Notes under the pieces: model-generated
Databases searched by the model: none
Told to the model about the DNA's origin: nothing
The model's input: only the letters and a program-made list of their open reading frames with translations
Shown here: positions 25,301 to 35,400 of the stretch, piece by piece
Layout of the letters: every line of letters starts with the position of its first letter
How positions within the stretch are numbered: the stretch's first letter is position 1
Assembly (NCBI RefSeq): GCF_902459465.1
Contig: NC_047072.1
Span: forward strand, 16,349,776 to 16,413,775
Reading direction: 5' to 3'
Length of the DNA stretch: 64,000 nt
Source of the DNA: Asterias rubens
Lineage: Eukaryota > Echinodermata > Asteroidea > Forcipulatida > Asteriidae
Translations under genes and position numbers: made by a program

Positions 25301-25913
25301 TAGTTACACCTCCGAGATGACTCTCAATAAACTGATGTCTTTGTAGATTGGAGCCGTCATCTTTTTTCATTTCTAATGGGGCTAACGATTTAGGAGATCC
25401 AGTCCTGTGTGGATACTTTGGTCTGGTACCCTGACTCGATGTAATGGGAAGCATAAGTTCAGGCAATCTCATTTCTTCGACGAAGACATTATCACTGATA
25501 TAAGACGCGACTGTGTTTGGTCGCTGATCGGTGGGGGATTTTCGCTCTTGACTTAATGGCCTGGTCTGAGGTGGACTTTTTCTTCTTTTTTGTTCATTCC
25601 CGTGGGATTTGGGTACATTTTGTTGTGGTACGTGAATACTTCCTGACGTCCCGATACCAAAGTTATACATAGCATCAGTCATTTCATCATGGTGTTCCGT
25701 TGAGAGACGAGGGGACGGTAATTTTGAAGGTTGATGCATTAATGGGATTCCCTTTCCAGAGCTCTCCCACGGGATATGCGTCGCCTTGTCTGGCGGCTTC
25801 CATAAACGATTATGATTCAAATGACCTCGGGTCATGAGGTCAATGTCATGTTTCTGTTCTTGGAATATTCCTTCTAAAAGGTCGTGTAGAGGGCGCTCTT
25901 GTACTTTCTCCAT
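10364..25913 (-). CDS. C6orf118: C6orf118-like coiled-coil protein
   Basis: Six coding exons: 25176-25913, 24447-24578, 17213-17400, 14662-14983, 11007-11068 and 10364-10421. They total 1500 nt, or 499 residues (human C6orf118 has 469). Phases at the five junctions are 0, 0, 2, 0 and 2, all consistent. Matches recalled from the human protein are an N-terminal motif RGHLNHNRLWKPP (residues 29-41), then FIESHLGGVTKKEQFQRF, then FHRLQIYSNIWEEL...TFGDLL, with the exon 2/3 junction reading VK|NEYEVYMGSLLDTQP, then a coiled coil (KELLQENDRLRKKVRNEQ). I recall this region as the TSNAXIP1_N type. The function is not established; relatives point to testis and ciliated cells. The middle of exon 1 is basic, Pro/Ser-rich and probably disordered. 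The last exon adds 18 residues and is the least certain. Confidence 0.88.
10687..10990 (-). mobile_element. tRNA-derived SINE (family A) with a repeated tail
   Basis: Read on the minus strand, an A box (TAGTCTAGTTGGT) and B box (GGGTTCGAATCCC) lie at about 10825-10890. They are followed by a tail ending in a GCATCGGGGATAAAG motif at 10687-10728. The same 40-bp tail stands again at 10947-10988, so the copy is bracketed by direct repeats. Relatives: 20280-20405, 44570-44760, 56623-56815 and 63960-64000. Confidence 0.75.
11870..11995. repeat. dispersed repeat, first copy
   Basis: Shares GTTGCACAGTTTTTAAG-like sequence, AGCCCACAGG, and a GCCGGGCTA...GTTAAGGGGTGAGCCCTG end with 22345-22453. Family unknown. 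Confidence 0.5.
12305..12435. mobile_element. short element of the GGGCACCAAGG family
   Basis: Contains GGTGCCCCTTCAAAAGTTTC and TTGCCTTGCCCTTTC motifs. Related pieces lie at about 16560-16800, 18125-18215, 18800-18925, 19590-19617 (continuing at 20059), 35325-35420 and 61725-61820. Non-coding. Confidence 0.55.
15397..15852. mobile_element. MITE, ACACTATTGGTAATTACTC family
   Basis: Starts TTAAAGACACTGGACACTAT and ends near GTGCCTTTAA, with GGGTGTTTTTTCTTTC inside. Other copies are at 28436-28690, 47170-47535, 52851-53193, 53619-54020 and 62406-62786. This is the commonest short element in the window; no coding capacity. Confidence 0.7.
16930..17160 (+). repeat. 23-bp tandem array, about 10 units
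   Basis: The unit TAAGATTAATCCTGGCATTT plus GGT repeats with only scattered substitutions. It ends about 50 bp from the splice donor of exon 3 of the C6orf118-like gene (17213). The unit may come from the TTTCACAAAG element fragment just to its left, which has GATTAATCC-like words. Confidence 0.95.
19218..19566. mobile_element. MITE, AAAGCCATTGGAC family, second copy
   Basis: Left end TTAAAGCCATTGGACAC, right end GTGTCCAATGGCTTTAA, an inverted pair of at least 16 bp. Its interior is the reverse complement of the copy at 2008-2380. Confidence 0.8.
19618..20058. mobile_element. MITE with GCCGTGTTCGCATTGGACT ends, inserted in another element
   Basis: Inverted ends GCCGTGTTCGCATTGGACT and AGTCCAATGTGAACAGGGC. 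The interior repeats GGGTAAGTTACC and CTCGGTTA-type words in both orientations. The flanks (GGGCAAGGGCACCAA on the left and AAGGCAC on the right) rejoin into the GGGCACCAAGG family, so this copy split an older one. Confidence 0.75.
20280..20405 (+). mobile_element. SINE family A tail fragment
   Basis: GGGAAAGTACTGAGTATACA, then CACACATCAGTGTA, then a TTCTTTATTCCCCATGCAAA tail. The tRNA-like head is missing. Confidence 0.6.
21478..21985. repeat. imperfect tandem triplication, unit about 165-170 bp
   Basis: Three units share AACTTCCTCAAGAAA, CACCAAGCAAGA, CAGTGATG-like words and CTGTACCAGTAGCATCA. Minus-strand open frames in the first unit looked exon-like, but they do not fit the C6orf118 splice phases and are explained by the repeat. 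Confidence 0.75.
22345..22453. repeat. dispersed repeat, second copy
   Basis: Partner of the copy at 11870-11995. It ends in GGTGAGCCCTG. Confidence 0.5.
23237..24150. mobile_element. hAT-like non-autonomous element with CAGGG ends
   Basis: 914 bp, starting CAGGGTGCGAAATTAA and ending TTAATTTCGTACCCTG. It is flanked by CTGTAAG on both sides (23230-23236 and 24151-24157). CAGGG termini and a 7-8 bp target duplication fit hAT. Sub-terminal GGTTGCCC/GGGCAACC words repeat several times, and an inner inverted pair (CCCAACTATAGAA/TTCTATAGTTGGG) is present. It interrupts a GGGCC-type short element. No transposase frame. Confidence 0.8.
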
Positions 25914-27620
25914 TGTTCCGAAGCTTGCGAACTCTCAGTCTTGAATTCTCAAAGGAAATCCTCTGTGTGTAGAATGGTTTTTAATATTAAAATTGATTTT
26001 CAAGAGGTCGGGGTCAGGGACAGGTGGTCAAGTGGGATTGAATTTAAAGGGGGCCTTTAATCAAGATCTAAGTCTTTAGCGAAAGTGGCGCATTGGTCGT
26101 CGCATCACAGTGTAAAAAATACTGCGCTGATTGTTGTGAACGACACAGACAGTGCACAGGTGCAGTAGCCGGGCTAGAGATCATAATTTTATATGCAGGC
26201 CTATGTACCTGCATGTGTACAGTGCCGGGCCTGCAGAAATATTTCCGTATCCTACCAACCACCACTTTTTTATTAATTTGGAATTTTTTTTTGTTACTTC
26301 ACACATGTAGGCCTATTTTATAACAAAGTTTTCATGTTTTTTGTAGGAATTTACTCAAACAAATTCAAAACCAAAAGTCAACAAATTTGCTTTTTGTAAA
26401 AATGTTTTTCCTGATTTGGAATATGACTCTTCCTTCCACTCCATTTAATTTCTAACTAACATGGTTTTCCGTCATTTAAAAAAAAACAAAGAACAGAAAA
26501 ACTTTTTTTGGGCGGCTAATGTCATGACGGCGGTCGCACTAAATACCGACCCCTCACGACAACTCACGACAACTCATGACAACAATTTTTAAATGCACTT
26601 TAACAGAACATTTGAACATAATTCAAACCGTTTAACATGTTTTTTTACCCCGAATTTAGTAACGAACGGAAATATTCGCCATGTTGTCTTTCGACGTACT
26701 TGGACGATTCTATTAGTTACACAGCAGGGGGCAAGAGGGCTGAGTTGTATTTTTTTCTTTTTGGTTTTAGCTGCTGTTTATTACTTTCTTGTTAGTAACT
26801 ATGCCGCCACTATGGATTTCGAAGTTAAAAGGTTAAAGGGGAGATTCAAATATAATATTTTGTTAAACTCCATGAGAGGCACATAAAATGGTAAATAATT
26901 ATCTTGCATATTGTATCACTCCTGCAGTAATAGAATCGTTCTACCGTTCGTTACTAAATTTGGGTAAAAAACACTTTTTTTTACAATTAAAAATACAGTT
27001 TTGTCAACAGTTTGAAAATGATTTGGGTGCATATATTTAACGGTTGACTAATTTTCAAATGTTCTGTCAATTAAAGTGCATTTGAAAATTGTTGTCGTGA
27101 GTTGTCGTGAGGGGTCGTGAGTTGTGGGTATTTAGTGCGACCCCATGACGGTGGTGGCAGGTTTGCATTGCAGTTGCACCATTCTACCTCCATGGTTGCA
27201 CTAACTAATTTTATTTTTAGGCCTACTTACAGTTACACGTCATTCATTCATTCTTCTGGCTCAAAATTACTACTTGTCCGTCCAATTTGCATGCAACAAG
27301 TTAATTATGTACCTTGTTGTTTTTATGCTGTCTTTATTGGGGAAATACTTCAGAAGTGTGTTGATTCTGTTGCCAAGTTTCAGCCGAAACTAGTTGATTT
27401 CTTACGATTGAGGGCGCTCTGTAATTTTCGCCGTACGGGCACCACACGTGGGCACCCCCCCCCCCCCCGCGGCGGTCGTCTACTTTTTGTGCAAATCAAA
27501 ACAAACAAATAATCAGGAAATGCGTGTTTCTCAGTATATCACTCTAAAACATACCTCGATATCTCCGGTCAGCGGGTCAGCCTCTGTCGAGCAGCCACAT
27601 TGAAACCAAGCATGTTGATT
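25914..27620 (-). other. 5' region of the C6orf118-like gene: 5' UTR and possible non-coding first exon
   Basis: A minus-strand acceptor (ACACACAG) before 25972 and a donor (ATCGAG|GTATGT) at 27555 suggest a leader exon of unknown start near 27620, joined to 25914-25972 ahead of the ATG. The intervening 1.6 kb includes the inverted-end element at 26531-27143. The start codon at 25913 gives the conserved N-terminal motif at the expected distance. Confidence 0.35.
26531..27143. mobile_element. element with long inverted ends and 8-bp target duplication
   Basis: 613 bp. Ends CGGTCGCACTAAATACC and GGTATTTAGTGCGACCC are followed inward by repeated CACGACAACT words and a TTGTTGTCGTGAG mirror, so the inverted ends exceed 80 bp with some rearrangement. 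The direct repeat CATGACGG flanks it at 26523-26530 and 27144-27151. The 8-bp duplication and short sub-terminal repeats favour hAT. No transposase frame. Confidence 0.85.
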
Positions 27621-29339
27621 GGCTTAAAGGAGACATTTTTCCTGAAGTTTACAGATAAAATTGACGATGATCACATCGTCACCGTACCGCCTCAGCCCTC
27701 TAAAGGGCGTACTAGTCAAGAGGGGGTCAACCAAAACTTTCACTTTTGAGAAGATGTACACATGTGTGCACATGTGTACACATGTACAGTTTCCTGAATA
27801 AATATGAAAATATTTGTTTAAACTCTGAAGGGTTAAATTTGAATCCTCAATTTATAACTACCGGTACTATAAATTTAATACATTTTACCAACAATGTTAA
27901 AACTTCTTATTGCCTTAAAGGGGCACCCTCAATCTGCCTAAAAATAGCTGAAAAAAAATCAACCGCAAAAATAATATCCATGTCACCGTACAGCAGAAGC
28001 ATTGTTATTAAAAAAAATCACGTTTGATCATGCATGGCTATGTTTATTTTTAAGTGCGGCGCGCCCTCTAGGTCCTCAAAGTGTGTACTTAGCTTGCCTG
28101 AATTGTGTACAAGGGTGTACTTTTCACATTTTGCCTGAAAAAGTGTACAATGCCTTGTTCAATTTTTATAACAATGCGGGACCTTTTTTATAAAATTATT
28201 TTCAAAAGATACAATAAGAAAGGTTATTCACAGAATTAATATTTCCACAAAATTGTTTGATTGTTATTGCCATAAAATATGCATAATTTATTCCTTCTTA
28301 ATATTTACAATTGTGTTAAAGCAGTAAGAAGTACACTTTAGTCTCAAGAAGCAACCATCAAAAACAAAACTCTTGAATCCAGGTAAAGTTGTGATGTGCT
28401 TTCCTGAAAATTAACATGATAAAAAAAGTGAGATTTAAAGACACTGCAAACCTTTGTTTAGTGTCAAAGACCAGTCTTCTCACTTAGTGTATCTCAACAT
28501 ACGCATAAAACAACAAACCTGTACAAATTTGAATTCAATTGGTTGTCGAAGTTACGAGATAATAGTGGAAGAAAAAACAAATTACTTCTTTCTCACAAAC
28601 TACATTACTTCAGAGGGAGCCGTTTCTCACAATGTTTTTTTACTATCAACAGCTTTCCATTGCTCGTTACCAATTTCTTTTTTAATGCGTATCATTATTT
28701 TGAGTGTTAGATGAATCGTTATTTTAACTGAAAATATCAGCAAAATGCAAAATAAGAACCTTCCACCATAACAAGGATAAACTTAGACCCAATGGACCAT
28801 AATAAACCAAATGCAGTTGATAAAATCAAATATTCTATTGCTTCTGATGTGTCAAGATTATTGCAAGTCGTGTAAAAACACAAATTAACAATAATAAAAC
28901 GAGATTAGAATAATTCCGGGATTGTTGAGTAAAGGGTACACCATTTCCCTTCATCGTCTAAATTTATATTTTAAAACTTTTTGTAAGACACTCTTGAATG
29001 CAAGTCGGTTAATCCATCTCCCCTCCCACATCTCGTTACCCCTTCCACATCTCATTGCCCCTCCAACATCCTATTCCAATGTTGGAACGCGAGACTTGCA
29101 CAGTCTTTCCAAAACAAAACTGGTACACTGTAACAAGTTCCATAATCGGAATAATGCAAGACTTGTATAGTGTAAACCCTATTCATTCTTAAAGATTGAG
29201 TAGTAACTTTGAAGAAACCTTTGATTCCAGGAAGATATGTGATGTAGAAAACCTCTTTGGAAAACTACGTGCAGTATTTACACGAGTCTGAACTGAGAAT
29301 CCATTCAAGAAAAGTAAGATGAAGTTTTTTGCATGGCAT
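27621..29339. other. intergenic between the C6orf118-like gene and the YccV gene
   Basis: AT-rich. It contains alternating ACATGTGT/TGTGCACATG near 27755-27785, a reversed copy of the ACACTATTGGTAATTACTC family at 28436-28690, and no supported exon. Confidence 0.5.
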
Positions 29340-29420
29340 GGTCTCCATTGGTCTCCATTGGTCACCATTGGTCATCCTTGGTCACAATTGGTCATCCTTG
29401 ATCATCATTGGTCATGAGGA
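29340..29420. repeat. CATTGGTC minisatellite at the YccV stop codon
   Basis: Seven or eight units of about 11-12 bp (CCATTGGTCTC, CCTTGGTCA, and so on) run into the last codons of the YccV gene; its terminal CAT GAC CAA TGA is made of the same words. Confidence 0.8.
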
Positions 29421-32400
29421 TAGATCTTCTTCAGCCATGGACGAGCAAGATATCTGGTTCCATCAAACTTCTCAAAATATTCTTCAACTTGTGGATGTTG
29501 AACCTGTAAGGATCAAACACAGTCAAACTTCAACAACTTACTGTGATATTGTATTTGGTTTGTGGTAACACCATAGACCTTATCGCAAATTAATACTAAG
29601 TACGCGTACATTAGGCGTGGAATAAGGTGCATGCTGGTCTAGCTAGCTAGACCAGCATGCACCTCATTCAACAGTTGGCGCTTGCGCAATGGGTATTTGC
29701 GAAAAGGTCTATGTGTATACTTACAGGGTAGATTAGTTCTTTTCACAACTTGTTTTGCTATTTGATCTAATGCTGCAGGAGAGTTTTTTTTTAATTCAGG
29801 ATATTTCTCTTCTGCTGCGGAGTAGAAAACTTAAATAATTTTAACATTATGACTTTTGTAATCATTCTACTTTGTAAAACGACAAAACTTAAAGAGATAA
29901 AGTTTCATGTATAGAAAATAGAGTTGTTGGTTCAGTGAGACACAAGCTCAAAATAGCACATGATAAGCAAGCTGGTGGTTTCATGCGATAATCGTATGAG
30001 ATATTATTTTGAAAATCAACGCAGATTTGTCACATGTAGAACTTGAATGAATACATAAATAGGCCTTGAATCTCGTCTTTAAAAGGGCGGAGCAATTTTC
30101 CTCTAGTAACAGGTACTTAAATGAAGAACATTTAAATGTGCACGTTTGAACTTTGCAAAGGGCACAACAGCAAAAGCACAGGGCAGTCCGGAAATTGCTG
30201 TGGGTGCTGTAGGCTATTCTGAGGCATGCATACAAGTAGGCATATTAATAATATTTTCTTTCACAGAACTTGAAAGTATTGAGTACAAAGTGCTTTACAC
30301 ATATTGGTGTTCGGGGATATGAACCAATCGAGTACAAAGTGCTTTACACACATTGGTGTTCGGGTATAACAACCAATCGAGTACAAAGTACTTTACACAC
30401 ATTGGTGTTCGGGTATAACAACCAATCGAGTACAAAGTGCTTTACACACATGGGTGTACGGGGATATGAACCAATCGAGTTCAAAGTGCTTTACACACAT
30501 TGGTGTTCGGGTATAACAACCAATCGAGTGCAAAGTGCTTTACACACATTGGTGTTCGGGTATAACAACCAATCGAGTACAAAGTGCTTTACACACATTG
30601 GTGTTCGGGTATAACAACCAATCGAGTACAAAGTGCTTTACACACATTGGTGTTCGGGTATAACAACCAATCGAGTACAAAGTGCTTTACACACATTGGT
30701 GTTCGGGTATAACAACCAATCGAGTACAAAGTGCTTTACACACATTGGTGTTCGGGTATAACAACCAATCGAGTACAAAGTGCTTTACACACATGGGTGT
30801 ACGGGGATATGAACCAAATGAGTTCAAAGTGCTTTACACACATCGGTGTACGGGGATATGAACCATTCGAGTTCAAAGTGCTTTACACACATCGGTGTAC
30901 GCGGGTAACAACCAAACAATATTCTTCATGTTCTGTGCAACACCTGTAGCTAGAGGCAAGAAGAAATTCAGAAAACAATACCTTTGTATTTTTGATAATC
31001 TCAATATTCTCTTCGGCAACGTAGGTAGTCTGATCGTCTGATCTATCTCTTGAATCAACTAGAACTGAGTAATTAGGCAAACTACGCCAATGCTGCATGA
31101 AATGAAAAGAAATCAAACGATGGTGATATTGATACATGCAATGATGATTGTGAGCTGTACAGGGCGAGTCAGAAAGAAGTTGACCAGGATAGGTGATGTT
31201 ATGAAAACAAACAAGACACTCGAAAGTTCAGTAAAGCATTTTACAAAGACTCTCTCCTGCTTGTTAGAAAAAGAAATAAAAGAAATTGATCATTCCTAAG
31301 AGGAGCTGTGTCTATTTTAATCAAGGTACTTATTTTTCAAGCTGTTCACGGAATGACTTCTTTATACCCTTTGCTACTAACTCAGATGTTTAGATCCAGT
31401 CAAGCATTAACATTCCACGGAAAGCTACAAAGCGCTTTCAGTAAAACAGACATAGCTTCTCTTAGAAAGGATCAAATAGTTTATTTTATTTTTCTAGATA
31501 AAAAGGACAAAATACTTGTTTAATATGTGCTTTACTGGGGTTTTGAGTGTCAGTTGTTGTTTTGTTTTTAAGTTACTAATATCTGTCAACTTCATTTTTA
31601 CTCACCCTGTAGTGATAAATAAAAAAAACCTTCACCTCTAAAGAAAAGGAAACCCTTCACAAAGGAAAGCTTTATTTTGATACCTCAGTGGGAACTATCA
31701 GATCATCGCAATCTTCCTGAGGAAAATAAACCAAAGCTGGTACAGAGTCTCTACCATCTAAAAGAATGGCGTAGAAAGGCTGAGCAAGCGTAGGGGGCTA
31801 TATAGGTCAAAGGTTAGAAGTGAGGGTTAAAGGTCAGAAACTTATATTAGACTAAAGCCCAGATCATACTTCCTGCAAATGCTTCCTGGGAAGTGAATTT
31901 CATTGTGTCACAGAAGGAAAGGGAACGCGTACCGATTGTTGTGTCACCAAAATTTGCTTCGCAATAGCATTCGCCTATACTTCAACCCATGATGATGTGG
32001 TGATCTAGCCGTAGCCGTAGCTGTAGCTACCAATTTCACCAAGGCCTAAGGCTGATGTTGTTGTAATGCAGTAGATGGTTAAGATTCTACAAGAGCAAAA
32101 TGCTTGACAAATTTCTCTGATAAGCACAAAATGACTGGGGCACCGGTCCCAACAGTGTTGACTTAATGAAACTATGGCTGGTATACTGTTTTTGCTAAGC
32201 AATATTTTCCAGTGCTTAGAGGTTTTTGTGCTTACAGGCTAAGTAGCTAATCAGGTATGTATATTATAATAACAAAACAGATGCCTTAATTTACGTGACT
32301 AAAATGAATGAAAATAAAACCTTACTTTATGAGAGCCATGCATCCTCCCGATCCAGTCTTCGGGAGCCTTTAAAGAAATAAACAATATGGAAAAGGAAGT

Positions 32401-35400
32401 CCTCATATGAGAATTAAAAAAATAATCAAAAACATTCAGGTTGAATCATAGTTTCTTTCACTGCCTTTCACCTCTGTGAACTCGGGTTTAAACCCCAGAT
32501 CGGAGCTTTCAAGTATGTGATAGGCTGTTGAAAACAACCTAAACTATGAGCGCAAAGCAGGCAAGTTTGCGCGCCCAAAAGCTTGTGAGCGTAACCCTGC
32601 TTTCAATAATTAAGTAATTAAGCCCTACTTTGCAATCTGGGGTGTTCTTTTTGGTTTTATCTTCACGTTCTAATGAATTTGATCTTTTAGTAGGATTTGA
32701 AACTTTGCATGGTGGAAATACGATAAAGTAAGGCTTGCGATAACAACATGTAATGATAATCTCTATGAATGAGATTGGATATCTCGTTGGATATGGTACA
32801 CAGAAGCGCTACATTTTCCATAATCCACTCGCACTTGTGTGTTAATCTATTTACAATATTGTAATTTGTTCGCTTAGATCTGCTTCTGGCTGGTCCAGGT
32901 TTTAGGGATGGTTCATTTTCAGACTTTTTAGTGTGTTTTTATAATTGTATTGCTGTTTTTAATTTCTTATGTTTGTTAATAATTAATTCTTAGATTGAGT
33001 TGTTTAGCCTTTTTTTCTTAAATTTCTCTGTGAAGCGCCTTGCGTGTCTTTTAGGCGGACTTTGGCGCTAAACAAATTTTCGTTATTATTATTATTATTT
33101 TAACATCATAATTATAAGGTCAAAAATAGATTGTGTATTCCATACCTTTGCTGTTTCATCCCATCCAACAATCACACCCCTGTAACCCCAGGTCTTGTGA
33201 CGTATCACCTGACCCACTCGGAATTTGACCTTTGGTGACCTTGGACTTCTCGGCTCGACTGACCCTGTTCATTGAGACAATTAAGTCATGTTACTAGAAA
33301 TAATCACAAATACATCAATTATTCAAGGCAAGTATTAGTTGTAAACAACATAAAACAATTACACAGTCCTACCACAATTTGTGCTTGATTTTAGACAGTG
33401 CCTGGCAGTCTTTGATTGTTTGAGTTGGTACATGAATTGGAAAAAGAATTGAAAATGTGTAAACGTTAATATTTCATAATGGTTTGATCAGCTCTGTCTG
33501 CAATCTCCATTTGTCAATACCCAAAGGGCGGTTTAACTTTTGTTAATTAATTTTGTAATAAGCTTCTTTTAGTTTTTTTAATGAAAGATCCCCCTAACAT
33601 TACAAGGCCTGATGGCCGATACAAGGTGAGGGCTACATTTGATTGACCCAAACCAACTGCCACTAGGGGAAAGCTGCCACCTACTCCTGGGGCTGAAACA
33701 GGGTTATCCCCTTCACAGTCTGTAAGGACGTAGGCATGGGTATCATCCACTAGGAACCTGGCTGGTAGAGCAGAATGTACTAGGAGAGGGCTACTGCCAC
33801 CAGGGGCACGCTGTCAACTACTCCTGGGGCTGAAACAAGGTTACCCCTTCACAGTCTGTAAGGATGTAGGCATGGGTATCATCCACTAGGAGCCACCTAC
33901 TCCCTGGGCTGAAACAGGGTTACCCCCTTCACAGTCCGTCCCTGGGCTGAAACAGGGTTACCTCCTTCACAGTCCGTAAGGATGTAGGCATGGGTATCAT
34001 CCACTAGAAGCTACCTACTCCTGGGGCTGAAACAGGGTTGCCCCCTTCACAGTCCGTAAGGATGTACATGTAGGCATGGGTATCATCCACTAGGAGCCAC
34101 CTACTCATGGGGCTGAAACAGGGCTACCCCCTTCACAGTCCCTAAGGATGTATGCTTGGGTATCAGCCACTTGGAGCCACCTACTCCCTGGGCTGGAACA
34201 GGGTTACCCCTTCACAGTCTGTAAGGATGAAGGCTTGGGTATCATCCACTAGGAGCCACCTACTCCCTGGGCTGAAACAGGGTTACCCCTTCACAGTCTG
34301 TAAGGATGTAGGCGCTGGCATGAACATCATCCACCAGCACCTACTCCTGGGGCTGAAACAGGGTTACCCCCGTCACAGTCTGTAAGGATGAAGGCTTGGG
34401 TATCATCCACTAGGAGCCACCTACTCCTAGGGCTGAAACATGGTTACCCCTTCACAGTCTATAAGGATATAGGCTTGGGTATCATCCACTAGGAGCCACC
34501 TACTCCTAGGGCTGAAACAGGGTTACCCCTTCACAGTCTATAAGGATATAGGCTTGGGTATCATCCACTAGGAGCCACCTACTCCTAGGGCTGAAACAGG
34601 GTTACCCCTTCACAGTCTTTAAGGATATAGGCATGGGTATCATCCACTAGGAGCCACCTACTCCCTGGGCTGACACAGGGTTACCCCTTCACAGTCTATA
34701 AGGAAATAGGCATGGGTATCATCCACTAGGAGCCACCTACTCCCTGGGTTGGAACAGGGTTACCCCTTCACAGTCTGTAAGGATGAAGGCTTGGGTATCA
34801 TCCACTAGGAGCCACCTACTCCTAGGGCTGAAACAGGGTTACCCCTTCACAGTCTATAAGGATATAGGCATGGGTATCATCCACTAGGAGCCACCTACTC
34901 CCTGGGCTGAAACAGGGTAACCCCTTCACAGTCTGTAAGGATGAAGGCTCGGGTATCATCCACTAGGAGCCTGGCTAGTAGAGCAGAAAGCACTACCTCC
35001 CAAACCCTATTGCTCGACTCAGTTGTTATTATTCTTTAGACTCACCTGCAAAATGTCCAGATTTATCTTTATATTGAAGGACTTCAACTGCAGGAGATTC
35101 TCCTCCTTCAGACTCATCTTCAGTTATTGTTGGATAAGCGTATTTCTGGACTGTTCCTGTTACATAATCAGCTGCAGTATTACACCACTGCTTCCAAGCT
35201 TTCAACGACAAGAACTGAGTCCTCCATGAGTTCAACTTTAGCATCAATCTACAAATGAAAATAAGCAGGAAATATAACAAGAAATCTGTTTGACGCAAGA
35301 ACAAAATCTGGCCTCGAATTACAGGGCCTTGGTGCCCTTCAAAAGTTTCCCACTGACTTTAAGATTTTTCATTGGAAGTGGCCCTTGCAAAAGGAAAATT

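Noticed and set aside
27755..27785. ACATGTGTGCACATGT-type tract as a regulatory palindrome
   Set aside because: Simple alternating sequence with no neighbouring gene feature; no support for a specific role.
33547..34385. Repetitive open frames in the 79-bp array
   Set aside because: Products of the minisatellite; the same words are non-coding in the SINE at 51450-51757.
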